DNA of 64,000 bases from CAWIHS01 sp963836005 (GCA_963836005.1 CAWIHS010000002.1:1126765-1190764); one strand, 5' to 3'; shown: positions 28,042-37,274, counted from the first letter of the stretch. Translations and numbers: made by a program. The notes: generated by a model not told the origin, from the sequence alone.

Positions 28042-28641
28042 ATAATCAAATACCTGTGGATCTCAATATTTACTGCTTTTCTTTTCTGGTCAGGCATTAA
28101 TCCCAAAGATCAATTTATCTGGGTTTTAGAAGTGCTTCCTGCCGTTATTGGCGCCTTAGTTTTAGCAATGACGTATCAATCGTTTAAATTAACATCACTG
28201 GTTTATCTCCTTATATTAATCCATTGCATTATTTTAATGATTGGCAGTCATTACACGTATGCAGAAGTACCATTTTTTGATTATTTGAGTGAACTCTTCG
28301 ATTTGTCACGTAACAATTACGATAAACTGGGACATTTTGCACAGGGGTTTGTACCTGCACTGATAGCCAGAGAGATCATTCTGAGAAAGAATATAATTCA
28401 GGGAACAGCATGGCAGATATTTTTTATAATCTGTTTTTGTCTGGCTTTGAGTGCTTTCTATGAGCTGATTGAATGGTGGGTTGCAATAGTATCCGGCCAG
28501 GCTTCAGAAGCCTTCCTGGGAACACAGGGCTACATCTGGGATACTCAATCTGATATGGCCTTTGCCTTGCTGGGTGCGGTTACAGCACTATTGACTTTGA
28601 GTCAGCTGCATGATCAGCAGCTTGCCGGAATCAGTGAATAA
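28042..28641 (+). CDS. DUF2238 (YjdF-like) membrane protein, unusual start
   Basis: The GTG at 28132 would give 169 residues, but the frame is open further left and the extra part (KYLWISIFTAFLFWSG, then INPKDQFIWVLEV) is the normal first helix of the family. It has no ATG, GTG or TTG. AGGAAA at 28034-28039 points to ATA 28042 or ATC 28045 as the start, or to a mutated ATG. Core family motifs follow: YDKLGHFAQGFVPALIAREI, ALSAFYELIEWWVA and GYIWDTQSDMAFALLGA. Function unknown; about six helices in the inner membrane. Confidence 0.75.
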   Translation: MIKYLWISIFTAFLFWSGINPKDQFIWVLEVLPAVIGALVLAMTYQSFKLTSLVYLLILIHCIILMIGSHYTYAEVPFFDYLSELFDLSRNNYDKLGHFAQGFVPALIAREIILRKNIIQGTAWQIFFIICFCLALSAFYELIEWWVAIVSGQASEAFLGTQGYIWDTQSDMAFALLGAVTALLTLSQLHDQQLAGISE

Positions 28642-28801
28642 CCAGTTTGTTGTGATATAAGTTGACTGTTCGAATGTGCCCGATAATAAACATGCAGTGA
28701 TCCTGGTGCTGCAGGGAACAATCTCTGATGCTGGTAGTGTCCTGGCAGCTGAAAAGTGTTTATAATGGTTGATCACATTATTGCGTACTTGATATATTTA
28801 A

Positions 28802-28851
28802 GTACTGCTCCTTCCCCCCCAGAGGGGGAAGGTTGTGATGTGGGTAACGAT
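28802..28851. repeat. Degenerate solo copy of the CCTTCCCCC repeat core
   Basis: CTCCTTCCCCCCCC followed by GAGGGGGAAGG and a G-rich tail is a diverged copy of the hairpin core abundant at 52-62 kb. It follows the DUF2238 gene and converges on the small gene at 28886. Confidence 0.6.
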
Positions 28852-28885
28852 ACAATATCTTATTACTGAGATTCTGGCGGTTGAT

Positions 28886-29098
28886 CTAGCTGGCTCTATA
28901 GACGACTACATGGTCACTGTCTTTGGTAAAATCGGTATAGTCCTTGGGCGGGGTATACTCCAGAACACACCATTCATGATACCCATCTTCGTCCTCGCTT
29001 GCGGCCAGATCCGCAAGATCTTTGGCATCCTCTAAAGCATCAAAAATCCCGAAAACTCCGTGGTTATATGCCCCCATCTTAATCACATAATATAACAT
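28886..29098 (-). CDS. Small acidic protein of unknown function
   Basis: 70 residues. AGGAGG lies about 12 bp upstream of ATG 29098, and the composition looks coding (YNHGVFGIFDALEDAKDLAD; YHEWCVLEYTPP). It recalls small proteins such as DUF7336 that pair a GIF(D/S)-EExA helix with a short C-terminal strand, but this is only a resemblance. Monocistronic. Confidence 0.6.
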   Translation of the reverse strand: MLYYVIKMGAYNHGVFGIFDALEDAKDLADLAASEDEDGYHEWCVLEYTPPKDYTDFTKDSDHVVVYRAS

Positions 29099-29237
29099 TG
29101 GTTAGGGTCCTCCTGTTTCAATTTTAAGCACATTTACTAACAATATAATACTGTGAAGAGCAATACAAATCACCTTTTATGTGTTTGTAAGAGTTTTCGG
29201 TACTCTTATGGACCTGTGTAATACTGCCCGTTGAGCG

Positions 29238-29665
29238 TCAATAGTCGAGGGTGATTAAATCAATTCCTGCATCATTATGCCCCCATCCTGGCCTTCCCCC
29301 TTGAAGAGGGAAGGAATGGACTGAATTAAAAGGGCGATCATTGACGCTGAAAAAACAATGTAAGGTATCAATTCCTGCCAGGGGCAAAAATACGCTTAAT
29401 CTTTGCGCATAATATAAAAAATTATTCTGAAAGTCATGTTCCGGCTGTTTGACTTCAACGCGTTCAAATCCGGCCAGATGCAGCATATCTACAACCATTT
29501 CCTCACCCCACATCGTACTCAGGCCGGCACCTCCCTGAGCTAGAGATACGCTCATACAATGCATGGTAGAAAGAGTATACAGCAAAGGTGCAATAGGGTG
29601 TTCCAGGTTATTTTCCAGATGACTGGAAGCGCGAATATCCTGCATCAAAAAAGTGCCTCCATTCC
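29238..29665 (-). pseudogene. C-terminal fragment of a class I SAM methyltransferase
   Basis: The frame can be read from about 29665 (GGTFLMQDIRASSHLENN) through LYTLSTMHCMSVSLAQGGAG and MWGEEMVVDMLHLAGFERVE to HDFQNN. This is the characteristic last third of a widespread methyltransferase family whose intact members exceed 300 residues. A stop lies upstream and the SAM-binding domain is missing. Past the native end the frame reads through a CCTTCCCCC-type repeat (29271-29318 codes PLQGGRPGWG), so the last ~45 codons are not original. Confidence 0.7.
29271..29318 (-). repeat. Solo repeat core, minus orientation
   Basis: CCCCCATCCTGGCCTTCCCC followed by CTTGAAGAGGGAAGG is the same core as in the 52-62 kb array, inverted. 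It lies within the 3' end of the methyltransferase remnant. Confidence 0.7.
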
Positions 29666-29882
29666 CCCCGACAGCCTATCAGTCAATTCATGAAAATTAC
29701 ATCTGGTTGTTTCAATTAAATAACGCTATTATTACTGCTGGCGCGTTTCTGGATGTTGGACTTATCCTGGTGAAAGTACCTTCCAATGACAGAAATCACT
29801 AATAATTCTTAAACCTGAATAACTCCGTTTAATCGACGTAGATTGAACTGATTTGCTCAGCTTATTATAATTGTGGGGAATC

Positions 29883-30449
29883 ATGGTGAACAAGAATATA
29901 GGCCGCAACATGCTGCAGCGAGTACTGAATGACAGCTTTGTGTGTCTTTTCGTTGTGTCGATTTTCACTGTCAGCTGTTATGCCGGCCAGAGCCGAAATC
30001 CTGCCGAGTATTTTTTTGATGCCAGCTTTGGTGATTTTTCTGAAGAGCTGGAAAAGGCCAGGGAGGAGGGCAAGCAGGGAGTTATGATCTTTTTTGAAAT
30101 GGATGATTGCCCATTTTGCCAATGGATGAAAAGTAATGTGCTCGATCAGAAGAATGTTCAGGAATATTATAAAAAGAACTTTCTGATATTTACCGTTGAT
30201 GTGGAAGGTGATGTTGAAATTACCGACTTTCAGGGAAAATCCATGACCGAAAAAGATTTTGCGTTCAAGGAAAATAGAGTTCGAGCGACACCTGTTATCG
30301 CTTTTTTTGATCTGCAGGGCAAACGCGTAATGCGTTTTACCGGACGAACTAGCAATGCCGACGAGTTTATACTGCTGGGACAGTTTGTGGTTGACAAAGA
30401 GTATAAAAATAATAAATTTTCCAGCTATAAACGCAGCCACAAAAAATAA
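29883..30449 (+). CDS. Exported thioredoxin-fold protein (CPFC active site)
   Basis: 188 residues from ATG 29883 (GGGGA a few bases upstream); an in-frame TTG at 29871 is less likely. A signal peptide (SFVCLFVVSIFTVSCYAG) could also be a lipobox-like site. The fold is shown by GVMIFFEMDDCPFCQWMKS, where CPFC is the redox pair, and TPVIAFFDLQGKRVMRF with the cis-proline after Thr. It resembles DsbD-gamma/SoxW-type periplasmic thioredoxins. It is 25 bp upstream of the TolC gene and likely in one operon with it. Confidence 0.82.
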   Translation: MVNKNIGRNMLQRVLNDSFVCLFVVSIFTVSCYAGQSRNPAEYFFDASFGDFSEELEKAREEGKQGVMIFFEMDDCPFCQWMKSNVLDQKNVQEYYKKNFLIFTVDVEGDVEITDFQGKSMTEKDFAFKENRVRATPVIAFFDLQGKRVMRFTGRTSNADEFILLGQFVVDKEYKNNKFSSYKRSHKK

Positions 30450-30474
30450 TTAAACCGAAATAAATACTGTCTTT

Positions 30475-31794
30475 GTGATGACCAGAATTTTATTTTGCAG
30501 TGGATACTTCTTTCGCGTGTTCATGCTGACTCTAGTACCCCTGTGGGCACACTCCAGCGAGCAGGCTGTGGTGCCTGAGCCGCTGACTCTGGAATATGCC
30601 CTGTCCAAAGCATCGTTAGCGGATTCACCCGAGATGATGAGCTTTTATGCCCAGCGGCAGGTGGCACTGGGTGAGCAGGACCTGGCCGTTTCTGCACAGG
30701 GTGTCTTTGTTGAAGTCAATGGCCGCTTGCGCTATGTCGTACCTTCTCCGATATTGCCGGGCGATGAACATAATGACAGTAAAATCAGTCTTGATGTAAC
30801 AAAACGTTTGTATGATTTTGGCCGTACCAGGTCCAGAATTGAAGCCAGTAAAGAAAAACTGGCATCGATTGATGCTTTGTATACTGATTATACGTCACGC
30901 CGTAGCGTGGCTATTTTACAGGCTTATTTCAATGTCCTGCTGGCTGACATTATCTATAATCATGCCAATGAGTCGATGGCGGTGAGTTATGTAGCTCTGG
31001 ATAAACTGCGTTCACGCGCTGAATTAGGGCAGGTGTCAGACGTTAAATTGATGGAAGTGGAAAATGCCTATCGAACGACGCTGCGTGAACGTAATCAGGC
31101 CTCGAGTGATCAACGTACAACGCGGCATAAATTGTCACAGTTAATCAGTCCGGGGCAGTTGTCAACAAAACTGGATATGCCGCAACTGAGCCAGATGCAG
31201 CCATTGTCAGCTGACAGAGAGTTGCCGGAACTCGAACAGCTAAACGCTTTAGCTCACAGACAAAACCCTCGCCTGCTTTCGCTTGAACACCAGCTGGAAT
31301 CCATGCGTCTGAAGCTGGATGCTGTTCAGGCTGAAAAATATCCAGTGATCAGCGCTCGTGTACAAGCAGCTGATTATGCCCGTTATCTGGGGGCTTCAGA
31401 TAAATTCCGTGCCGGTATAGAATTTAAAATGCCTTTATATCAGGCGGGTCAGGAGAATGCCAAAATCAAACGAACCATGGGTGAAATCATGCAGCTGGAA
31501 GCTGACAAAATGTTTGCCCGCCAGGAAGTAGAACAACAAATTCTGGAAATATGGCTTAAAATTACGAATTTAAAACAGCAATCGACTGATCCGCAGACCT
31601 TGATTGATTACCGGGATTTATATCTTGAACGCAGCCGCGCTTTATATGAAATGGAAGTCACCAGCGATCTGGGAGATGCGATGGTTGAGCTGACTCAGGC
31701 ACAACTATTCAAGGCACAAACTGATTTTGAACTGGCGGTGGCCTGGGCACAACTGGACTCACTGCTTGGAAATCCGATGAATTATGATAAATAA
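30475..31794 (+). CDS. TolC-family outer-membrane efflux protein
   Basis: 439 residues with an N-terminal signal sequence (YFFRVFMLTLVPLWAHS). It has the long duplicated helical hairpins of outer-membrane efflux proteins: AYFNVLLADIIYNHANESMA, the second AEKYPVISARVQAADY repeat, and KMPLYQAGQENAKI. Starts GTG 30475 and ATG 30478 are adjacent. It overlaps the adaptor gene by 11 bp. No inner-membrane pump gene follows, so its partner must be elsewhere. Confidence 0.87.
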   Translation: MMTRILFCSGYFFRVFMLTLVPLWAHSSEQAVVPEPLTLEYALSKASLADSPEMMSFYAQRQVALGEQDLAVSAQGVFVEVNGRLRYVVPSPILPGDEHNDSKISLDVTKRLYDFGRTRSRIEASKEKLASIDALYTDYTSRRSVAILQAYFNVLLADIIYNHANESMAVSYVALDKLRSRAELGQVSDVKLMEVENAYRTTLRERNQASSDQRTTRHKLSQLISPGQLSTKLDMPQLSQMQPLSADRELPELEQLNALAHRQNPRLLSLEHQLESMRLKLDAVQAEKYPVISARVQAADYARYLGASDKFRAGIEFKMPLYQAGQENAKIKRTMGEIMQLEADKMFARQEVEQQILEIWLKITNLKQQSTDPQTLIDYRDLYLERSRALYEMEVTSDLGDAMVELTQAQLFKAQTDFELAVAWAQLDSLLGNPMNYDK

Positions 31795-32347
31795 TACGAT
31801 AATGCAGCAATATTGTAATACTTTTAAAATGGGCCTGGTGGTTCTTTTGCTGGCAGCAGGATTGATGATTTCTTGCCAGGCTCTGGCTGAAAATGCTGAT
31901 ATCCGCTACGAAATTACCTCACCTGTCTCCGGAGTGATAAAGCAGGTGTATGTCCATGAAGGGAAAAATGTAAAGCAGGGTGAGCTGCTGCTTGAATTTG
32001 ATGATACTTTGCTGCTGAGCGATCTGGCCGAAGCCAGGGCGCAGTTAAAATTAGCTAAAGACAATCTGACAGAAGCGAAAAAAGAGCTTGCAAGAGCCCG
32101 TGAACTGTATGACCGGACGGTGTTGTCGGAACACGAATTGCAGCAGGCCAAAATTTCATACAGCAAGGCTGCTGCAAGCAGTGCCGCCGCTGACAATCAT
32201 CTGGCCCATGCCCAATGGAACTTGACGCATAGCAAACTGCATGCGCCTTTTGATGGTCTGGTTACGCGCTTATCCAGTTATCCGGGTCAGTATGTCAATA
32301 ATGCTTTTACAGCACAAACACTCATGCTTATGCAATTAAAAAAATAA
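31784..32347 (+). CDS. Short HlyD/RND-type periplasmic adaptor (membrane fusion protein)
   Basis: 187 residues; typical adaptors have 300-400. A signal sequence (GLVVLLLAAGLMISCQALA) is followed by one lipoyl half (ITSPVSGVIKQVYVHEGKNV), a coiled-coil hairpin (LSDLAEARAQLKLAKDNLTE to AKISYSKAAASS), the second lipoyl half (LHAPFDGLVTRLSSYPGQYV) and then the end. The beta-barrel and membrane-proximal domains are absent. The stop TAA (32345-32347) lies within the 8-bp target duplication of a family B element, but the native stop is intact, so the short length is not due to that insertion. Confidence 0.8.
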   Translation: MINNTIMQQYCNTFKMGLVVLLLAAGLMISCQALAENADIRYEITSPVSGVIKQVYVHEGKNVKQGELLLEFDDTLLLSDLAEARAQLKLAKDNLTEAKKELARARELYDRTVLSEHELQQAKISYSKAAASSAAADNHLAHAQWNLTHSKLHAPFDGLVTRLSSYPGQYVNNAFTAQTLMLMQLKK

Positions 32348-32348
32348 A

Positions 32349-32414
32349 GTAACTATTCAGTGTATATCTAATATCAATCACTTAGTGAAAATCTTAAATA
32401 CACTTCTAAGTAAC
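32349..32414. mobile_element. Minimal family B inverted-repeat element (66 bp) with target duplication
   Basis: The left end is GTAACTATTCAGTGTAT and the right end inverted is GTTACTTAGAAGTGTAT. The perfect 8-bp duplication AAAATAAA is at 32341-32348 and 32415-32422. The insertion point is one base after the adaptor gene's stop codon. It is the smallest copy in the window and shows that little beyond the ends is needed. Confidence 0.8.
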
Positions 32415-32519
32415 AAAATAAAAGCAATAATCCGGGGTATTCACAAAAATGCGCACGTTGCATGTCAAAATTACTCCAGCCACTTTACTATAGTTGAGTC
32501 AGCTATAATTTTTGTGCAT

Positions 32520-32556
32520 AACGTTCCTTCCCCCTTGCAAGGGGTAGGAGCAACAC
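32520..32556. repeat. Degenerate solo repeat core
   Basis: CGTTCCTTCCCCCTTGCAAG followed by GGGTAGGAGCAAC. The stretch just before it (about 32468-32520, ACTCCAGCCA...ATAGTTGA...TTTGTGCA) also matches 41396-41440, so a larger composite was copied. Confidence 0.55.
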
Positions 32557-32643
32557 TTTAAAAAAAATCCCGTATGCAATTATGTAAAGAAGCTTAAAAT
32601 AGCTTAGTACCCGGGTGTGTAAGAAGACACAGACGCTGAGTTT

Positions 32644-33543
32644 CTATGTTTCAGCGCCTGCATGTGTATTTGCCGATGGATTTATGTCAATCTTGAAATT
32701 TGGGGTACTAAAACCACTGGCATTTTTATGCCCGCCGCCGCCAAAAAGCTGCGCAATTTTAGCCACGTCAACGGCTTTCTCACCGCCAGAGCGCAACTGC
32801 CAGATACGTTTGTCAGGTCTGTCTTCATAAGAGGCGGCAAAAGCATATCCTTCTGAGAGCTGATGCAATAGTTCGCTGCAGATACTCGAAGGAGCATTCA
32901 CGACCGGAACATTATATCCGGCAATTTTTCCGCTGCGGGCGCGGTTTTTATATTTCTGGATCTGCCCATCGCGTTGACGATTTAAAATACTGCCTTCGGT
33001 GTGCAGTTGTGACAGGCTGTGGTCATTATTTAACCATTTTTCCCACAGCTGAAAACTCATAGGATAGGACAAAATGGCTGAAATGATCTCCCGCGTATGC
33101 GGAATGTTAAATTGCCACAGGTCATTGTCCTGTATATGCTCAAACAGCTTTGGCGGGGCGTGCTGATGAAAATACTTCCACGCAAGTACCGCACCGGATT
33201 GCTGCATATCAAAATGCAGTTCAAGTTCAGGGCATTGTTGATCCAGTCCCTGCAGCTCTGACATGGCACTGATATGATGATCGATCAGGGTGACCTTGCG
33301 GGCCTGCTGACAAAGTTGCAGCATGTGCTCTTTTTTATAACTGAAGTCGAGTATATAAACCTGTTTGCCGCTACAGTCCGGGGGGGCTTTACCATGGTGC
33401 CCCTTATGGTAGGTGATGTTATCTTTAGCGGCCTGGTCATCTGAGTGTGCTTTAAAAAACAGATGGGCTGCCAGGGCTGCCGCAAAGCCGTCAGGGCAGT
33501 TAGCATGATAGATAACAACGACAGCATCAGTCCCGGTCTTCAT
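32644..33543 (-). CDS. DHH-family phosphoesterase
   Basis: 299 residues from ATG 33543, chosen for GGAGAAATC directly upstream; an in-frame ATG at 33561 lacks this. YHANCPDGFAAALAA is the DHH motif I (D for metal), VTLIDHHIS is the DHH motif, IQDNDLWQF follows, and the C-terminal DHHA1 part ends in FGGGGHKNASGF (the glycine-rich GGGH motif). It resembles stand-alone oligoribonuclease/cyclic-dinucleotide or pppApA-type DHH enzymes; the substrate is not fixed by sequence. It appears monocistronic. Confidence 0.88.
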   Translation of the reverse strand: MKTGTDAVVVIYHANCPDGFAAALAAHLFFKAHSDDQAAKDNITYHKGHHGKAPPDCSGKQVYILDFSYKKEHMLQLCQQARKVTLIDHHISAMSELQGLDQQCPELELHFDMQQSGAVLAWKYFHQHAPPKLFEHIQDNDLWQFNIPHTREIISAILSYPMSFQLWEKWLNNDHSLSQLHTEGSILNRQRDGQIQKYKNRARSGKIAGYNVPVVNAPSSICSELLHQLSEGYAFAASYEDRPDKRIWQLRSGGEKAVDVAKIAQLFGGGGHKNASGFSTPNFKIDINPSANTHAGAET

Positions 33544-33696
33544 GATTTCTCCATGCTTCAAAAGGTTGGTTCAGCAAATTAATTGAGCATATATTGAACA
33601 GACGCAGGCACACGGGCTCACCCGGTTCAGCTTCTCTCAATTAAAGAAGGCGGGTGAAACTTCGCCCTTACTTCAGAGCGATTCTAGCATTCAGCT

Positions 33697-34569
33697 TTAA
33701 TATGCGCCAGTCAAGCTTGTGCTTGATGAGGGATTAACATTACTGGCATAGAGATTTAATATTTTATTGACGTAGTTGCGTGTTTCCGGGTAAGGCGGTA
33801 TTCCATGATATTTTTTAACCGCATTTTCACCGGCATTATAACCCGCCAGTGCATGAGAAACATTACCGTCGAAGTGGTTGAGTAACCAGCGTAAATACTG
33901 CATACCGCCTTGCAGATTTTGTGCGATATCGGTGATATTTTCGATGCCGAATCGTTTTGCAGTGGCCGGCATTAACTGCATCAAACCCTGAGCACCTTTG
34001 GCTGAACGGGCCCGGGTTTTAAATCCGGATTCCTGCTGTATAACCGCCAGCACCAGATGACTATCCAGGCCGTATTCTGGTGCAGTTTTTTTCACCAGGG
34101 AGACAATCTGCCGACAGGAAGAGCCGCATTGTTTTGATTGCCAGTAAGGTACAGCACGGGCGGTGCAGACTGTGCGGGAACTTTTGAGCTGCGTATCAAG
34201 ATGGCTCAGCATCTGCCTGGAATATTCATCTCCGGATTTTGCCGCAGCCTTGAACCAGCGCACGGCGATCGCCTCATCACGCTCAACGCCGCGGCCATTG
34301 GCATACATCCAGGCAAGATTCTGCTGTGCCTCGACGGAGCCTTTTTTAGCTGCCCGGCAATACCAGTTCACCGCTTTATTGGCATCCCTGGGCAGGCCTT
34401 CACCATGTTCATAAGCGATACCCAGCTGAAGCTGGGCTGCAGTATTGCCCAGCCGGGCCATTTTCAAGGCTTCATCTATGGACAGTGAGGCTGAACCGGC
34501 AGATACCCCGGCAGAAAGAAAAAAACTTAGCAACAAGACTGTATGAATCGCCTGGAATGACTTCAACAT
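33697..34569 (-). CDS. Lytic transglycosylase with N-terminal Sel1 repeats
   Basis: 290 residues with a signal peptide (IHTVLLLSFFLSAGVSAGSA). Residues about 35-110 hold two Sel1-type repeats (AAQLQLGIAYEHGEGLPRDA; AQQNLAWMYANGRGVERDEA). Residues about 155-275 are an SLT domain: VLAVIQQESGF with the catalytic Glu, SAKGAQGLMQLMPATAKRFG, and ALAGYNAGENAV. It would cleave peptidoglycan glycan strands in the periplasm, with Sel1 repeats as a docking surface. It reads as a single-gene unit. Confidence 0.9.
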   Translation of the reverse strand: MLKSFQAIHTVLLLSFFLSAGVSAGSASLSIDEALKMARLGNTAAQLQLGIAYEHGEGLPRDANKAVNWYCRAAKKGSVEAQQNLAWMYANGRGVERDEAIAVRWFKAAAKSGDEYSRQMLSHLDTQLKSSRTVCTARAVPYWQSKQCGSSCRQIVSLVKKTAPEYGLDSHLVLAVIQQESGFKTRARSAKGAQGLMQLMPATAKRFGIENITDIAQNLQGGMQYLRWLLNHFDGNVSHALAGYNAGENAVKKYHGIPPYPETRNYVNKILNLYASNVNPSSSTSLTGAY

Positions 34570-34801
34570 GGATAAGCTCTGATGAATAAAATTGTTCTGT
34601 TTAAAGCGTAAAATGGTATTCTATTGTTTCGATGCATGGGTATTCTGTTTCTGGGAATAATTCTAAATGATTTTATCTATGCAGGATGTAGTCGGGCTCT
34701 TACAGTGGCTAAGTGGCATATAATCAACGTCTGACAGCAAGTATGATTTTATAGCTACGCTGAGCAGTTACCTTTTTAAAAGCCAATAGATTGATCGTTG
34801 T

Positions 34802-35059
34802 ATGAATGAAGATAATGACCCGTTAATCTCTGATCCTGAACAGCTGAAACGCCTGGCTGACTATAAAATGCCTTTTGGTAAGTATAAGGATCGTTTATTG
34901 ATAGATTTACCCGAACCCTATGTTGTCTGGTTTGCCAACCAGGGTTTCCCCTCGGGAGAATTGGGAAAAATGTTGCGCATTGTGCTGGAAATTAAGATAA
35001 ATGGTCTGGAGTATCTATTTACGCCCTTACGTAAAAACACGCAAATAAAAAATCAATAG
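34802..35059 (+). CDS. DUF3820 family small protein
   Basis: 85 residues. YKMPFGKYKDRLLIDLPEPY followed by VVWFANQGFPSGELGKML is the entire DUF3820 signature. The family is small and cytosolic, of unknown function, and sometimes annotated as a quorum-sensing-regulated factor without firm evidence. The start is TTGT-ATG with no strong ribosome site. No operon partner. Confidence 0.85.
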   Translation: MNEDNDPLISDPEQLKRLADYKMPFGKYKDRLLIDLPEPYVVWFANQGFPSGELGKMLRIVLEIKINGLEYLFTPLRKNTQIKNQ

Positions 35060-35107
35060 ATAAATCATGATGATTTTTTATTCTTCACATTATTAGCGGC
35101 CTGATTT

Positions 35108-35153
35108 TTTTAAGCGCTGCTCCTTCCCTTTCTGAGAGGGAAGGTTGGAACAA
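35108..35153. repeat. Degenerate solo repeat core
   Basis: CTGCTCCTTCCCTTTCTGAG then AGGGAAGGTTGGAAC, a diverged member of the CCTTCCC-hairpin family, lies between the DUF3820 and M48 genes. Confidence 0.55.
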
Positions 35154-35306
35154 GGGTCGCAATCCGTAATTTATTTCTATTGCCGTTCCTGTTGATCTTT
35201 GTTTCATTCGAACAAAAACTCATGCTATGGGTCAAATAACATTTGAGGGTAGAGAAATTTTACGTTATTCTTCCTGCCGTCATTGATAATAATTGTGGAA
35301 AAATGA

Positions 35307-36116
35307 ATGAAACGACTATTTGTTATTTCGATGCTGCTGATATTAACCGCCTGTGTGTCCAGTCCTACCGGCCGCAGCCAGTTAATGCTGGTTTCTCCGG
35401 ATGAAGCTATTAGCGCATCCAAACAGGCTTATGTTCAGACTTTAAAACCGCTTGAACAGAAGGGTAAGATTGATAACGATCCCAAACTGACCAGACGGGT
35501 TAAAACGATCACCGGTCGTCTGGTTTACCAGGCCATAGAAATGTACCCTCATACCAGAAACTGGGAGTGGAGTGTCAAGGTCATAGATGATCCGGAAGTG
35601 GTCAATGCCTGGTGTATGGCTGGGGGTAAAATGGCTATCTATACGGGACTGATCAACAAAGTAAAGCCTACCGACGACGAATTGGCACAGGTCATGGGGC
35701 ATGAAATTTCCCATGCGCTGGCCAATCATACGGCAGAAAGAATGTCTATGGCTATGGCTTCACAACTGGGTTTGGCGGCGGTTGCGATTGCCACCAGCAA
35801 CAGCCGATATCAAAGTACAGCTCTGGCCGGCAGTGCTCTGGCAGCACAGATGGCACTGGAATTGCCTAATAGCCGTACTTCCGAAGCTGAAGCGGATGAA
35901 ATTGGTATTTTGCTGGCCGCTAAAGCGGGTTACAATCCTGATGCAGCGGCTACTTTATGGGAAAAAATGGGCAAGGTCGGCGGTTCCAATCCGCCAGAAT
36001 TTTTGAGTACCCATCCTGCACCTGGCAATCGTCAACAGACTTTGCGCGCTCTGGCACCGCAAATGATGCAATATTATCATCCAAAAGCAAAACCCCCGGT
36101 TTACCCGTTGAATTAA
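35307..36116 (+). CDS. M48-family metallopeptidase lipoprotein (LoiP/BepA-like)
   Basis: 269 residues. The lipobox is SMLLILTACVSS (Cys16). MGHEISHALANHTAERMS contains the zinc HExxH, and NSRTSEAEADEIGILLAAKAGYNP carries the third ligand. The C-terminal FLSTHPAPGNRQQTL is the usual substrate-cleft element. Such enzymes degrade misfolded proteins at the outer membrane. ATG 35307 begins the lipoprotein signal. The EamA gene follows after 85 bp. Confidence 0.92.
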   Translation: MKRLFVISMLLILTACVSSPTGRSQLMLVSPDEAISASKQAYVQTLKPLEQKGKIDNDPKLTRRVKTITGRLVYQAIEMYPHTRNWEWSVKVIDDPEVVNAWCMAGGKMAIYTGLINKVKPTDDELAQVMGHEISHALANHTAERMSMAMASQLGLAAVAIATSNSRYQSTALAGSALAAQMALELPNSRTSEAEADEIGILLAAKAGYNPDAAATLWEKMGKVGGSNPPEFLSTHPAPGNRQQTLRALAPQMMQYYHPKAKPPVYPLN

Positions 36117-36201
36117 CGGCTGTTTGGGTTGCTTACTCCATCCTGTCTGAGCGCTTGCAGAGGCAGCCACATAACAGTGCCATCAGTCTGAGCTTCGGGA
36201 G

Positions 36202-37077
36202 ATGAATGTGAAACAGGAACGAGAGGGAGAGCTTTTCATGCTGATGTTCAGTGTGTTTGAAGGCTGGTTTCCCATCTTGACTGTCATGGCACTGAACTAT
36301 CTAAGCCCGATTTATACCTATGCTTTTACTTTGCTGTTTGCGGTACCGGTTTTTCTCATCCTGATCGTCATAAAGGGCAAGCTGCATGAATTTTATAACC
36401 GGGCTGCCTATAAAGATTTACTCTTAGCCGCATTTTTTATTACCACTATGTTTGCGCTGATATATATTGGGCTGAATTTTACTACGGCAGGCAATATGGC
36501 AGTGATCATTTTCCTGCAGTTATTTTTTTCTTTTATCTATTTTAATCTGTTCGGTAAAGAGCCCTTTGCCAGGGTACATATATTCGGCGCACTGCTGATG
36601 GGATTCGGAGGCATGGTGATCCTTTTTCCGGCAGAACTAATTCTGAACCAGGGTGATTTGCTGATCCTGCTGGCTGCCGCCATTGCGCCGGTGGCCAATC
36701 AATATCAGAAAAAAGCGCGTACAAGGGTCAGTTCGGAAATCATTCTGGCTTTTAGAAGCATGGCTGCCATACCCTTTCTTTTGCTGCTGGCGTGGTTCCT
36801 TGAACCCGAACCTGAGCTGCAAAATATAGCCAGGGCTCTGGTGTTTATGGCCATTAGCGGGCTGTTTATGATGGGGCTGTCAAAAATCTTCTGGGTAGAA
36901 GCCATTCACCGGATCTCAATCACCAAGGCCAGTGCTCTGGCGGCACTGATACCGGTTTTTACGATTATTTTTGCCTACTTTACCCTGGATGAGATACCGA
37001 CCAGCACACAGATGCTGGGCATTATTCCGGTCCTGGCAGGAGGTTTTCTGATCACTCGGCCGGTGGCAGTGCTCTGA
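36202..37077 (+). CDS. EamA/DMT-superfamily transporter
   Basis: 291 residues with ten hydrophobic segments in two five-helix EamA halves, e.g. FTTAGNMAVIIFLQLFFSFI in the first half and ASALAALIPVFTIIFAYF followed by LDEIPTSTQMLGIIPVLAGG in the second. The second-half motif (P-V-F-T near a Glu then GxxLI) is characteristic of EamA. Probable small-metabolite exporter; the substrate is unknown. Confidence 0.88.
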   Translation: MNVKQEREGELFMLMFSVFEGWFPILTVMALNYLSPIYTYAFTLLFAVPVFLILIVIKGKLHEFYNRAAYKDLLLAAFFITTMFALIYIGLNFTTAGNMAVIIFLQLFFSFIYFNLFGKEPFARVHIFGALLMGFGGMVILFPAELILNQGDLLILLAAAIAPVANQYQKKARTRVSSEIILAFRSMAAIPFLLLLAWFLEPEPELQNIARALVFMAISGLFMMGLSKIFWVEAIHRISITKASALAALIPVFTIIFAYFTLDEIPTSTQMLGIIPVLAGGFLITRPVAVL

Positions 37078-37274
37078 TGGTTACGCACACAGACATCAAA
37101 CTGCAAAGCCGGAAAATGTCACTTTGGCGTCTTTGCGCGAAACTTGCAGCTGCTCTCTGGTTTGCCCAGGCAGGTTTTATTTTAAAATGGCACGTGCTTT
37201 ACGGGTTGAACAGGTCTGTTATTCGCATGGTGCATGGTGCATGGTGTGACTGAAATGCTCATTGATGCACTCAA

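Noticed and set aside
34680..34800. Further family B element before the DUF3820 gene
   Set aside because: A right-end-like GCTACGCTGAGCAGTTACC is present (about 34750), but no left end or target duplication was found.
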